Assembly: GCA_025642075.2 (NCBI GenBank)
Contig: JAODUO010000471.1
Coordinates: 70,001 to 134,000, forward strand
Direction: 5' to 3'
Length of the DNA stretch: 64,000 bases
Source: Ridgeia piscesae
Taxonomy: Eukaryota > Annelida > Polychaeta > Sabellida > Siboglinidae
A program made the translations under genes and the position numbers. Shown in pieces: positions 10,837-44,207 of the stretch. The notes beneath the pieces were generated by a model. That model saw only the letters and a list, made by a program, of their open reading frames with translations, ran no database searches and was not told the DNA's origin. The stretch's first letter is position 1. Every line of letters starts with the position of its first letter.

Positions 10837-12875
10837 ATACATTCCACAACATATTTAACAATCCGCGATTCGATTATGCACCTTGGTAGAAATATGGTCA
10901 TAGGTGCGACAATTAATTACATGCATGACAGCCGGCGCTAACTCCACTGCGACAGACTGTCTTGTCTTGAGCAGCTTCGCTCCGCAGGTGGGACTCTTTG
11001 ACGCAATACGACAGAGAGGGTCGTGCCTCTCTCGGTGTGGGCGTCTCAATCAGTCAACGGGTATCACGAAACTGGTTAATTTAATCGCGTGTTCTTCAGA
11101 ACATGCATACACATGACGTCTCGTGAGAAACAGGAAGACGTAGGTAACATTGCAGGCTAATTAAAAATATAATCCTGGCGTACTGACGACCTTGTCACAT
11201 TAGAAACAACAACAGAAATAACATTACATATTTGTTTTATTGAATATTTCTTATGTTTGAAAATGCCACTTTCGATCGATAGTGTCCTTCTTACGGAACG
11301 TTGAAGCGCATTGTCACACCGCAGGGACGTATGTGTGTATGTATTCCTTAATTGGCATTGTCGATTAACATCATGACGAACTAATCTGCATCTATGCATC
11401 ACATTATGCAAAGATGACACAAGAGTTGAAACCATAAATGTCCTATTTCCTTAATAAGTGCATGGCGTCCTCGTCAGAAAACGAAAGAAAGTTATCAACA
11501 AAACGATCCTGCAAAACACACCAAACAGCGTAGGAATCAAATACAGGGGCACCATAAGTAAAACGACACCATAAGTAAAACTGACTGGACAGCAGACGAC
11601 TCAACGGTCTAGATATGAACGTAACGAAACCACGTCTTGTGGGACACAAGTGTTTCGCTAGCAACATATTTGTTCTTCCTCGGTGGGTGCGGGCCATGAC
11701 AGTGCGATGCCTTTTCTGCTTCCCTTGTAAGATTCTTCCATGCTCATGGTGTTCATGCCAGTCACACCCAGGTCTTACTTAATTCTGCTGCTTCTGCTGC
11801 TTGCTTCTAATATGATTCCTTCGCCTAGCTGTGGCTTCAGTCTATTGTGGGTGGCCTAGCTTCTGCTCGACTTCGCTGCGGTGTCTGACGAGGCTGATTG
11901 TGCAGTTCTTGCACAGACATAAGTTGCCTTTCTGGGGAAGCATTATGACCACACCTATATCATGGCTTCTACCGCAGTCAATCCCAGGGCAGCTGGCGCG
12001 GACAGTTAAACACGACTGGGCCTCCCTTGGTCTTGTGGCTGTAGAGCTCCGAGCACTAAACTTTGCCCAGCGTCTTAGAATAGTTATCTTTTGTTGTAAG
12101 GACTTATCTTGGATGGTGGTGACTTGTAAGTTGACCGTTTTGTAATGATTTGGAATGCTCTCTTCGTGAAGTAGTTCTACTGCCGAGGTAATATAGTCTA
12201 TAATGCTGTAGACTGTACTTCCCGCGCCAATATAGGCAACAGAATTTCGAGAATCCAACAAACATCTTCCATTTGCTGGAAGAGATAATTTTCGAACAAT
12301 AAAGCTAGCTGTAGTGTGAGTACAACAATGATTTCCTAGCTCGGAGAGTCCATGGCAGGTTTTACCATCATCCTATGTGGAATTTTATATTTTCCCTGTA
12401 GAAAGAACCAATGACTTGCAGCGTCTCTTACTAAAGCCACGAATCCATCTTATGCATTCATAGCGTTCTGGTGGACATAGAAGATGCAATCATCAATCAG
12501 TTAGCGCGACTGCAGCTACACAGCTTGGAACTGTTCACGATTTTTTTTTAGAAGTAACAATTCTTCTCTTTTTCCCTTCTTTTTTCTTTCAACACACGCC
12601 CAGCGTATGGAAAAAGACAGCAATTTTATATATTTAAAATTAGCAGCTATATGGATGTTGTTCTATATACAGATATCATAATGCATGTGTTATATAGATG
12701 CATGGTAAGGTGTCCTTAATCAACTGTGAAGTTAGACTATAACAACAAATTTAACATGCACTATATATAGAAAAAACACACACATTGAAACCACCCGCCA
12801 AAAAACCAAGCTCTGGCTCTAAGCATGCATACGCTCGTACATCACTACATGCATGCACATTATATTCGTTCGCAC
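10837..12875. other. No gene recognised
   Basis: The longest open frame is minus-strand 11842-12261 (139 codons). It has several Cys residues (LCLCKNC, ASCPGIDC), but I do not recognise it and see no start or splice context that would make it convincing. Confidence 0.4.
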
Positions 12876-12899
12876 AAACACACACACGCGCACGCACGC

Positions 12900-12956
<57 letters not shown>

Positions 12957-13050
12957 ATCACAACACATACACACACGCGCGCGCGCGCGCAAAGACAAAC
13001 AAACACGCACACGCCGGCTCACAAAACATACACGCAAACACGCACGCATA
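12876..13050. repeat. Compound AC/GC/TA microsatellite
   Basis: An (AC)n tract with CGCACG variants is followed by (TA)26 at about 12902-12952, then CACACA, a short (CG)n and further AC-rich sequence. It lies 0.4 kb upstream of the PDI start codon. Confidence 0.9.
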
Positions 13051-13271
13051 GGCTTACCGCCGTCTGCACATATTACAGACATAAAATAATAGACGCTGCA
13101 CTGTTTACGTAGTCGACGAATTCTAGCACTTTTATCCACTACATAAAGTCAACAATTTTGTGTGCGTGTGTTTAATTACCTCTGCAGCAAAAAAGAAGAG
13201 TATATGTATACGCACAGCGTGTGTTGTAAAGCTTTAGACTTTTAATGCCAAGCGCGCGTTGACCCCGAAAG

Positions 13272-13330
13272 TCACGTGCCATTTTACGACCAATAGCAAT
13301 TCAACACGCCTGGTCAATGCGGGATATAAA
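13272..13330 (+). promoter_or_regulatory. PDI core promoter: E-box, ERSE-like element, TATA box
   Basis: CACGTG lies at about 13272-13278. CCAAT at 13290-13294, a 9-bp spacer and ACACG at 13304-13308 match the ER stress response element CCAAT-N9-CCACG with one mismatch. TATAAA follows at 13325-13330, about 110 bp before the start codon. This order suits unfolded-protein-response control (NF-Y with ATF6/XBP1), the known regulation of PDI genes; the assignment here is inferred. Confidence 0.6.
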
Positions 13331-13437
13331 CGCATGCGTATTGATGGTTCTTCCTTTGCCACGTTGAACTGGTTGTTGGCATTTCTCTGGCCAGACTTTT
13401 CTTGTAGTTATCTAAAGTTTCACAGCAAATTGGCAAC

Positions 13438-16400
13438 ATGAAGCTGGCTTTGATTCTGCTCAGCTGTTTAGCTGTCGTTTTATGCGAAGAAGAAATTCAG
13501 GAGGAGGAAAATGTATTGGTGCTTACGAATACCACGATGGAACAGGCACTCAAGGCTCACAAATACCTTCTCGTCGAATTCTGTAAGTATTCACGGATTT
13601 CGTTTTCCTTATTTTACAGTATTTGCAAATGATTAGAACATAATGCCAATTCGGATTTGTTGATTCGATATGTCATTTGCTATTTAGCAAATGTGCCGTT
13701 TTATTGAAACGTTAAAATATGACTTACGGATACCAATAATTATAAGTTCTAGTAAGTACCGATACAAAGTGCCGGTTGGCAAAACTTAGTGATTCAACCC
13801 AAGGCAAAAGCGGTTATTGGTGATGACGGGGCATTTCAAAATGGCTTCTCCCTGGGATTCAAAGGAATCTCGAAGTCAACTGTTGTCCACAATCACCTTT
13901 TAATGTAAAAAATACGCCATTTTGCAAATAATAAATATGGTGCGAGTCCAGCTGTTACTCTGTCGATGTCGAGACGAGTGCCACGAACACATCACATGCG
14001 CATAATTTATTGCACTGAATCTGTGATGCGGATTCGTTCGGGAAATCCATGCAACCATACGGTTGTATTTTGAGCATGCTACAGAGTCGTAATATATGTA
14101 CGAGCATGAACACGTTTCAGTGTTGTGTCATGTTGTAGTAGGCGTTGCTACCACTGTTCTCTGTTGTTGTCATGCATGATTACATTCAGATTAGTTACTC
14201 TTGCAGTCATGTACCAGATTGCAGTTATTGCCGGCTAGTAGTTGTGTACGTGTCATGTAGCAGCCTGCTAGCATGTGTCATGCTTTTGCTGTCAAGTGTC
14301 AACTAGGTGGTGCTGGTAGCTGGATAGGCTCTGCCATCACAACTATACATCAGTGTGGCATATATTCGCTGTATTAAAATAAATATTACAGTATGATATG
14401 AACTATGCAGTCTGAAATATTAGTTAGCTTCTATTATTTATCTATATTAGTCTCTCAAGTGTTGTACATAAATGTCATAATCATGAGTATTGTTGATATC
14501 GATGAACATATGGTATTGTTGTTTTTACTACAGTATGGTTATTTAAGGAATCATTGTAATTTTGTGATATAAAATGTGGCCTCCTTATCAAGCAAATCAT
14601 GCTTATGATCAGTCCCTTTCACTACATTAAAACAGTTTTATAATAGGCACTATAGGACTAATACTATGCATGTTCGTCATGCTCTTCGTTAATATAAATA
14701 TTACTCTAATGCTGTTCTGTCTATCATGACCAACCATGAGTCACAGACTTTGTCACACCTATACTTTTTTTTTTTTTCATGTCGCATACACATCTAAAAT
14801 TTGCACTGTGCGTCTGTTAATTTATCATAAGAGATAAGTATTGCAAGCTGTTTAGGCAAGTGTACAAACTGCATACATGTCTCACACGTGCAGTTCTATG
14901 CCTCAGTGGGGCACAACCAATTGCAATTCTTGAGGAAGCGATACAGTGTGATGTCATCTTATGGCTAAAAGTACAATGAAATGTTTGTTAGAAAGTATTT
15001 GCTAGGTGGTGCCGATGGTAGTATTACTGTCTTTCGCATTTTTAGAGCATGTTGATTTATCACCAGTGGTTTCAGTTATTTAAAAAACCTGCACCAGTAA
15101 CAGGAATGATGCAGTCATGTGTCTAGCTGGGTAGGCATTATTTTTATTGTGACTTTTGTTGTGTTGTAGATGCTCCGTGGTGCGGACACTGCAAGGCATT
15201 GGCTCCGGAATACGCCAAAGCTGCCAAGCAGTTGAAGGATGACGGATCTGAGATCAGATTGGCTAAAGTAGATGCTACAGCGCAGTCAGCTCTGGCTGAG
15301 AAATATGAAGTCAGAGGATATCCAACAATCAAGTTCTTCAGGGACAGCAAGCCCATCGAATTCCAGGGTAAGAATCCAAATCTAGGCTAAAATATATTAA
15401 AAAGTAAACATTTTGGAGACTGCGTCTAAACAGGATGTTGGCATAGCAACAGAGTTCCTCACTGTGACGATAATTTGTCTTACAATATATTCCTCAGAAG
15501 CATGATTGTGTGCCAATAGTAATTACATTTGCATTGAATTATTTTAAAGTGTTGATGACTACAGCTACCATGTGTCTTGCAGTAAAGCAACAATGTAAAC
15601 ATTTGTGGTGTTTCTCCATCAGGTGGCCGCACGGCTGATGAAATCGTCAACTGGCTGAAGAAGAAGACTGGCCCCCCAGCCATCACCCTGGAGACAGTCG
15701 ATGCTGCCAAGGCCATGATCGAGAAGACAGATGTTGCCGTCGTTGGCTTCTTCAAGGTACTTTAATTTGTCGTAATTTGCTTATGTTTTTTGCAAGAATG
15801 AAACAGATATACCTGTCCTGACTCCTTTGTTAGTTCACCAGTCTGCTCATGGAAGGCTGTAATGTTTGATCAAGGCTAAAGTTCAGTTGATTCAACAGGC
15901 CACCACAATCTAGTATAGTGTTTCTTTTCATCTAAATTTATTTGTCGTGATTGATGGTGGACGCCCCCTTATTTTTGGTCACATCATGGCATAAATGTCA
16001 TACCAGGTGACCTTTCTCAAACAAATATATTATTATGTCCCATAAGCTGTACTAGTCAAAACAAGCTTATTCAATAATTAAACATGACTATATTTTTCAA
16101 TTATATGGCTCCGTGTCCTGTATCTGTCAGAAGTTGTATAGAACTTTATTCTGATTTCAGGACCTTGAGTCAGATGCCGCTAAGGCTTTCATTGAGGTTG
16201 CCTCTGGAATTGATGATGTGCCATTTGGTGTCACATCCAACAAGGACTTGTTCAAGGAATACGATGTTGAGAAGGATGATGCCGTCGTTCTCTTCAAGAA
16301 GGTTTGTTTGTCTTCATTTTGTTTCTATTTAAAATTTATGGTAACTTATTAAACCGTTTCTGTTTTAAGTTTAGATATAAGTTGGCCAGAATTGAGTAGA

Positions 16401-19344
16401 AGTAAACCACTATATACAGACATTTTAAACATTTTCTCGATTGTAAAATCATTTCATGCTGTTTACAAAATGATGCACTTTTATCATCAAATTGTGGGTT
16501 GGGTGGGGTCTGTGAACTTCTTCTGCTTTTTTGTCAGTTCTCTCTACTCATTTAATCTATGTTGTTTGCAGTGACCATCATTTTCTTCTGCTGGGCACAC
16601 TCTTTGACAGTACCTTCACTTGTTCTTCACATACGTTTTGCCCATCTCACTTTGTTTCCAATTATTTTCTACTTTAGGTGTTTTTTTTTAATCTTGCAAT
16701 TATTTCATCTTTTGTATATTCTCTTGCATTTCTTTTACATCAGCTATTTCTTACTTTTCTGTCGCACATAATACCTTCTACCCTCTTCCGCTTTGCTGCA
16801 CTTGAACGCATACCAGGGCTTTATGAAGGAATTATGTTTTTGGTGGACACCATGACTGAGGAGGGAGTGTTAAGCAGTGCAGGTCTTGATGTGTGTTTCC
16901 TGAATGTTTCAGTTTGATGAGCTCCGCAATAACCTGTACAAGGACATTACAGCCAAGAACATCAAGGACTTCATCACAGAGAACCAGTTGCCCACGGTCA
17001 TTGAGTTCACACAAGAGGTTTGTCTCTCTCCTTCTCCAGCCATTGTCTATTAATGATTAAATTATACTGAAAACTTTAAATTAGTGACAATTATTCAGTT
17101 GTCAACAACACCAACAATGTCTGTAGAAACAAACATGGAATGGAATTAGCCATACACTCTTGTTAGTTTTAATGCTATAATTCAAATGCATAATCATTTT
17201 TCTGTATGTTCTCCAGTCTTTGTTAGCAGTATACTTGAAATATCTCTTACCAAATATAAGCCATTTCCCCAAAGTCAAATCAAAAAATCTGTCGGAAAGA
17301 TCAAAAAGTCTCGGGGGGGGGGGAGTCTCCAGTATTTTTCCCGGCATGCATGGCCTTCTCAGAAGCCAGGTACAAGGCCACCAGACATATCATATCAACC
17401 TAGGATGTTTGACAGTTGTTTATGTGTGAATTTACAGAGTGCCCAGAAGATCTTTGGTGGAGATGTGAAGAGCCACATGTTGTTGTTTGTGAGCAAGAAG
17501 GCTGATAACTACGACGATCTCATTGCTATGTACAAGAAGGCTGCCCCAACATTCAAGGGAAAGGTATAGTTTCACCTCTTCATAAAGACCATGTCTTTTC
17601 TGTAACAATGCTCCAGATACTCTCATTCGTTCTGTGGCTGTTTCTAATGCAGAAGGTTAGAAGACAAAATTCAATTTGTTTGTCCTTAGGTTTTGGAATT
17701 AACTAGGGATGTTTAGTAAGTGATTGGCCGTATTTTAGAGGACTTGTATGTAAAAAATAAGTAGTAGTAACGATTACAGATGTTGAAATAATCATTAATA
17801 ATTGAGCCAGAACGAATAGTAATAGGAAGCAATGTAATAGTAATTTACCCCAGGCCTCTTTTTATTGTTTTATCTAGAGTAACCAACAAGTAAGTTTTTC
17901 TGTTTGAAACATTGAACATATCAACAAATAAACAAGCCATGCAATCCCTAGCCATTTTGTTCTGCATTTCCAGGTTCTGTTCATTTTCATCAACATTGAC
18001 GAGTCTGATAACGAGAGGATCCTGGAGTTCTTCGGACTGAAGAAGGACGAGTGTCCGTCCATCCGCTACATCACCCTTGGAGATGATATGGTCAAGTACA
18101 AGCCCGCCAAGGTAGAATTGACCACCGATGCCATCAGCAAGTTCGCACAGGACGTTATCGACGGCAAACTGAAGGTATGTTGATACTGTGTATGTTTGGC
18201 TGATTTTTTTCTTTTATATGCACAATCTGACAATTTAGCTAATATAATCCTGTGTATTATAAAATACATATTATAGTTTAATGCAGTAGGAGTGTTTCAA
18301 TGAATTAGTTTAAAGTTCACATTGATTGGTGCCTATTTAATGTGAATACATTTTGATATTTTACGCTGAATACATGGCTTGCAGGGGCAGTGTGACCTTA
18401 TGGGTGATTTGGTTAAACAATTAAATGTATATCTTAAATATGTATCTTTGCAGCCACACTTGATGTCTGAAGAGATCCCAGAGGATTGGGACAAGAAGCC
18501 CGTCAAGGTGCTTGTTGGAAAGAACTTTGTGGAAGTTGCCATGTCCGAGGACAAGGCTGTATTTGTTGAATTCTGTGAGTATTACACATTTCTTTTGTTT
18601 TGTTCATCGCAGAAATGACAAACAGGCAGTGCTTGTCAGCATTGAGGGCATACTTATAATTGGACATTTGATCCTAGGTGCATAGTTATTAATCTGTTTT
18701 TCATTGTAAACAAATGTACTATTCTAATCACTCTATGATTATATCCAGCAGTAAATGGGATAGCATTGAGTGTGATTTGTCCATGTGTGATTGCACATTT
18801 GTGTCAACACTTCATAACATGGGGCTGTTACTTGGACATATGTTATACATATTATGTTATGAGTAAAGCAAACACATACTTTTAGTTAAAGTGTTGTTGT
18901 TTATGTGGCTATGTAAGAATTAATCTGTGGCACTGAATGTCAGTCCTATTAGAATGACATTTTTTTCTTCAAATTTCATGATTAGTATACATGACACTTT
19001 TGTGGTTTGATATTGATGACGTACTGTGTGTCTCCACAGATGCCCCGTGGTGTGGACACTGCAAGCAATTGACCCCGATCTGGGAGGAGCTTGCTGAGAA
19101 GTACAAGGATCGTGAGGATATTGTCATCGCCAAGATGGACTCAACAGCCAACGAGGTTGAAACCGTCAAGGTGCAGAGCTTCCCAACGCTAAAGTACTTC
19201 CCCAAGGGCGGCGGTGCGGTACGTAGATGTGTTTTTATGTCCCTATGTTTCTGTAAAATACATGCCAGTGCCCTGCAATGAAGGTTAGGCCTGGTTTGAT
19301 TGAATATGATCTTTAAAAAACCCAATTTAAGACCTGTTCATTAG

Positions 19345-19375
<31 letters not shown>

Positions 19376-20093
19376 CACACACTGTATTGATAAATTCTTG
19401 ATGTTTGTTACTCGTACTGGCTGAAACAGCAAACAAACAGTATTTGGCTTGGTTGATAAATTTCGTCTTCAAGCATGCATGTTATTAGTATCAATACAAT
19501 TTGGCATCATTGCTTGAGTGCCTCAACCCTCCGGTAATTGTGTCTGACAATTGTGGTTTGTTGTTATAGGTTATTGATTTCAATGGTGAAAGGACACTGG
19601 CTGGATTCTCAAAGTTCCTTGACAGTGACGGCAAAGAGGGCGCGACCGCTCCAGAGGGCAAGGTGCGTTGTCGCCCATTGTTACCGGACGCCGTTAGCCT
19701 AAGATTTCTCGGTTATCAAATGTCCTTCTTCCATTCAGTTATCTGCCATCATATTTTTGATTACTTTCCTAAGTCCTCTGCAAATTAATTACTAGTGTTT
19801 TTTTTTTTTTTAAATCCAGATTTTTTGTGGGAAATGGAGAGTCGATGAATGTACATATTGTTTTATATGCTTCAAATTAATAGTAAATTTGATGAACATG
19901 AATTTACTAGTCAAAAACACAGACATGAATGACAAAAATCAGTGCTTGATAAGATGTACTATTCTGATGTGCTCGTTTCACTCCCAATTTATTGTCCTGC
20001 TTACAGAAAGAGGAAGAAGAGGAGGAGGAGGAGGAGGAGGAACCAAAGGAGGAGGAGGAGAAGGATGAGAAGAAACCAAAGGAGGAGTTATAA
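13438..20093 (+). CDS. P4HB: Protein disulfide isomerase (PDIA1 type), 11 exons
   Basis: ER enzyme that forms, breaks and isomerises disulfides; it is also the beta subunit of prolyl 4-hydroxylase in animals. Exons: 13438-13582, 15170-15367, 15623-15756, 16161-16301, 16913-17017, 17438-17563, 17974-18174, 18454-18574, 19040-19218, 19570-19662, 20007-20093. All introns are GT-AG and phases agree, giving 509 aa, close to the usual 508-510. Residues 1-16 form a signal peptide ([14 protein letters not shown]). Domain a carries YAPWCGHCK with Cys53/Cys56 and cis-Pro in RGYPTIKFF. Domains b and b' follow, then a' with Cys395/Cys398 and [10 protein letters not shown] Glu/Lys-rich tail ends in the ER-retrieval signal KEEL. 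The buried Glu before each active site (VEFYAPW) is present. Introns 1 and 8 split the same Tyr codon of the two active-site motifs. The start is fixed by the signal peptide and the TATA box upstream. Confidence 0.97.
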
Positions 20094-20774
20094 GAAGTTA
20101 ATAGATTATGGTGCTACATTGATTCGGGGCCAGTATTTATTGCTGTCGACCGATAAAGCGGTTTTTCTCACAGACCCACAGTTCTTGTCTCTACCAGCCT
20201 TAGATATCTGAATATCTGATATCAGTCCCAGCCAGTAATCTCCTCATCTCTTACTCGTAGATATCTCGTACTTCATCTGCAAGCCAGATCTCTGACTCAA
20301 GTTTCCTACCTGATATCCAACAGCTACTCAGTAACCGTGAAACGTGTTGTGTAACAATTTAGCCACGAGACTGGTAGCTGCATTATAATTAAGTGTTGTG
20401 TTTTTGTAAGGAGCAGGAGTGATGTGTTAAGTAGAGTGAATGATGCTAGTGTTTGTATGTGCTAGTTGTGCTATAAAAGGTGCAATGGCAGCTTAATTAA
20501 CCGGTGCCAACCAATCGATTGGTTAGATTTAGCTATATAAGTACTGGAAGCAAGCACATCTGTTGGATATATTTATATATATTCTGTATGAATGTATATT
20601 AGTCGGTATGAGTTTCATTTTACTTATTTTATCTGGACACTTGAGCCTCATCATCTCTTATTATTTCAGATTGTTGGGAGGGGGTTGACAGTTTACTTAA
20701 TGAATGATGTTCCTTATTGTCAAGGACCAGTAATAGATGAATGAACAGAGAATTATAACAAATTGTCACAAAAG

Positions 20775-20780
20775 AATAAA
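20775..20780 (+). terminator. AATAAA polyadenylation signal of the PDI gene
   Basis: AATAAA lies about 680 bp after the PDI stop codon and is followed within 20-40 bp by GT-rich sequence (GTGTGTTGATAG). It implies a 3' UTR of roughly 700 nt. The 20094-20774 stretch shows no gene. Confidence 0.7.
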
Positions 20781-21029
20781 ATTTTTAAAGAAATTATATT
20801 GTGTGTTGATAGTTTGTATTATATGTTGAAATTAGATACCTTGTAACAACGAAAAAGGTAATAATGTGTCATATGTTCTTTCTGGGTTACTTCAATATGT
20901 GATTTTGTTGATCCAACCAAAATCTTTAGGAACCAGTGTGTCGACAGGACATGACTATTGTAGGGTTATTGTGCCGATGGTGTCCCACATTACGTATTCC
21001 CATCCATAACTGCAGTTTCACTGTTTATC

Positions 21030-21256
21030 CACTAATACAGTAATTGGCGAGTCCAGACTACAGGTTATACATTTATCCCCTGTATGGGATCTTTTACTTC
21101 CCCTGGCATAGGCACCAGACAGAAGGGACCACCGGCTTTTAGTCTCTTCTGAAAGACACAGGCAAATGTGGAGTGAACACAATTGCCCAAATTTCTAAAC
21201 ACAGGTGGGATTGAACCACCGTCCCCTCGATTGAGTCCGGTGCTCTACCAACCACT
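21030..21256 (-). mobile_element. tRNA-derived SINE
   Basis: On the minus strand the element begins at about 21256 with a tRNA-like head. An A-box-like TGGTAGAGCACC lies at 21250-21239 and a B box GGTTCAATCCC at 21217-21207, spaced as in a tRNA gene. The head resembles a tRNA-Lys type sequence but the acceptor stem and anticodon arm are degraded, so it is not a functional tRNA. The body includes AAAAGATCCCATACAGGGG. It sits between the convergent 3' ends of PDI and the C12orf4 homologue. Confidence 0.75.
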
Positions 21257-21473
21257 GCTTTCTACTTAATTATTACAGTCTTGTACCTGGAATCGGTAGG
21301 CCTTACCGGGAAGTTTATGGCTGGAAGAATACATATCCGAACTTGATTTTCCAGGTATTGGCAGCTATCCATATTCCCTAAGAAACTTACAGGTGTATTA
21401 TGTACATAATTATTACCTTCAGTGTCGGTAATCTTGTTCTGATATGACAACACATGACACAAATTGTAAAATG

Positions 21474-21479
21474 TTTATT
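21474..21479 (-). terminator. Polyadenylation signal of the C12orf4 homologue
   Basis: TTTATT on the plus strand reads AATAAA on the minus strand, about 80 bp after the stop codon at 21560-21562. It implies a short 3' UTR. Confidence 0.6.
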
Positions 21480-21559
21480 CCACTGACAATGGCTTAAATA
21501 GTCTACATAGAACTCGCTGTACATACATCAATCACAATTGTTATAATATTTTTGGTTGA

Positions 21560-42195
<20,636 letters not shown>

Positions 42196-42241
42196 GACGG
42201 AGGCTGCGATAAAATAATGAAACACCTTCAGTCCCTCCCTA

Positions 42242-42352
42242 AAATGAACACATACCCAAGTATATGCTTTACACTGGGGACCCTTTCTATAATGAATATG
42301 TGTTACGTTGGGGCCTTGGGGGTAACAAGCCAAAGCAGGTCAATATGGTAAC
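42242..42352. repeat. Diverged copies of the 44.1-kb promoter segment
   Basis: GGGTAACAAGCCAAAGCAGG at about 42310 matches GGGTAACAAGCCGAAACAGG at about 44176, and TATAATGAATATG matches TATAATGAACACG upstream of each. A second partial unit, AATGAACACATACC with ATGCTTTACACTGGGG, precedes it. Several differences are CG-to-TG or CA changes, as expected for CpG decay. Confidence 0.55.
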
Positions 42353-42552
42353 TCTGGGTACTTAATTAACCTGGAAGCTAGGAACTTTTACTTTTGAAGT
42401 CGGGTTAGGTTTTGATCATTAAGGAAAAGGGTGGGTTATGAATTTGGAATTATCATAAGGTTTCTTTTTACAATGTTATACAATGGAGTCATCACCACCC
42501 ACAAATGTATGTCATGTTATGTTTATCACATAACACTTTGACACTGAGCTTC

Positions 42553-42694
42553 ATACACACACGCACACGCACACACGCACACGCACACGCACACGCACAC
42601 GCACACGCACACGCACACACACACACACACACAAGCACATAGACACACACGCACACGCGCACGCGCACGCGCACACGCACGCGCACGTGCACAC
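42553..42694. repeat. CACACG/CA microsatellite
   Basis: Alternating CACACG and CA units over about 140 bp, upstream of the C12orf4-homologue coding start. Confidence 0.93.
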
Positions 42695-44099
42695 GATAGA
42701 TTATCAGCTGATTGTGTAGCTGCTAGTAGTGTTAATATATTTAAAAATAAAATCGACATATACCTAAGACGGGCGGGGTATACTTAGATAGATAGGTTGG
42801 ACTCTCGATAAGCCAAATGGCTTCCTAGTCCACCTGCCATCTAGAGTTGAATCTCTAGGTGGCAATCTTGTTAAATCTTGTTAAATCTATACAGCAAAAC
42901 TCAAGTCTTAGTTGACTATGCTGATCAATGATAAAATAAGTTGAGTTGACTATCCATCAATGAATAACACCAAATGAAAGATACTTTACTTCCTCCATAT
43001 AATTTTTTTGTTAATGGAATAGGTCAATGTTTTGAGATTACCTCATTGCACAATGTTCAGTACACAGGCCTACTACTGATACATTGTCATCGTGATCACT
43101 TAAGACACTAATAAATTAGTAATAGACATTTGTGGTGTAAATGAGCAAGCAAACTCTTTCTGTTGAGCAGAACTTAATCTTTCCTTGGTAGGGGGAAGTC
43201 ATCTTTAAGTGCACTGATGCTCCAGGAAATCATCCAACCCTTTCCTGTACCTTTTAGACTCCAATTAAGCAGAAATCTTGTCTCTGTAAACTGTGCATAT
43301 GCACTCATATTTTGTGACACAGCAATGTTTCCAAACTCGACCATCTAATATAACTTACCACTATATAAACATATTTATTTAGAAAATGCACAAAGACTGT
43401 ATATGTACATGTAGTAAAACCTATACTTCAATTTTAACTGCTAATGTTGACATTTGCCACGTTAACTTTATTTAATGTAATTATATATTTGGCAGTTCAT
43501 TACAATTATCAAGATAAATGGAACATACATTTTATCTGAGTTCTCAGAATAATTAAAACTGTTATCCACAAGGATATATATACATGCAGCCATAGCAAAT
43601 CATAATTATTATAGTAATTGACATTGGGCCAATTCCAATGACTGGCGTTGGGCCTGGAAGCTCCCTTAGCCTACCCCGTATATAATATTATAATTATTGA
43701 TATTAACAATTGTTACTGCATGAGAGTCCTATAATTTAGAGTGCATTAATTAATATTGATTGTATCCAGTGATTAAATGTTAACTGAAGGCTTATAGCCT
43801 TAGGTGTACAAAATAGTTTTGGAAATCAAGTAACATTACCCAAACAGAGCTCACTATTATATACTCAGTTGACAGTCACACTCACACTGTCACAGTGTAC
43901 TCATTTGTCAGGAACTGCATGTATACAATCATGGCAATGCTACAAAAAACAGAACTCAGTCATAGAACTTGGCATTTTGACTGTAAATCCTGATAAATTA
44001 ACACAAACTCGTAGAACCATTATATGTCACATTTATCTTTTGACATATACCTCTGTTTAGTCTTCACATCCTAAGCCCCAACGAGCTGTTTGCATAGCC

Positions 44100-44207
44100 C
44101 AATTTTTGACAGCTTGGATCACGTCACCTGCCGCACGCCCCTCGTTATAATGAACACGCACGCGCTTTGCACTGTGGGTAACAAGCCGAAACAGGTCAAC
44201 ACGAAAC
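44100..44207. promoter_or_regulatory. GC-richer promoter region, probably divergent
   Basis: A CpG-containing stretch lies just upstream of the receptor start codon and about 1.9 kb upstream of the first coding exon of the minus-strand C12orf4 homologue. CGCTTTGCACTGTGGG at 44163-44178, inverted, gives CCCACAGTGCAAAGCG, a partial ZNF143/Staf-type site (three mismatches to the 16-bp core). A minus-strand donor (GGCAG then GTGACG) near 44127 could end a 5' exon of the C12orf4 homologue. Direction and transcription starts are inferred. Confidence 0.45.

Noticed and set aside
11842..12261. 139-codon minus-strand Cys-containing frame
   Set aside because: Cys spacing fits no zinc-binding pattern I know. 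It could be a decayed transposon piece, but nothing supports that.
14111..15020. Possible copies of the PDI exon-2 start in intron 1 (CTAGGTGGTGCCGATGG near 15002)
   Set aside because: About 12 of 16 bases resemble the exon start, but the acceptor side does not match. Too weak to claim.
21207..21250. Functional tRNA gene on the minus strand
   Set aside because: A and B boxes are present but the acceptor and anticodon stems do not form; a SINE head fits better.
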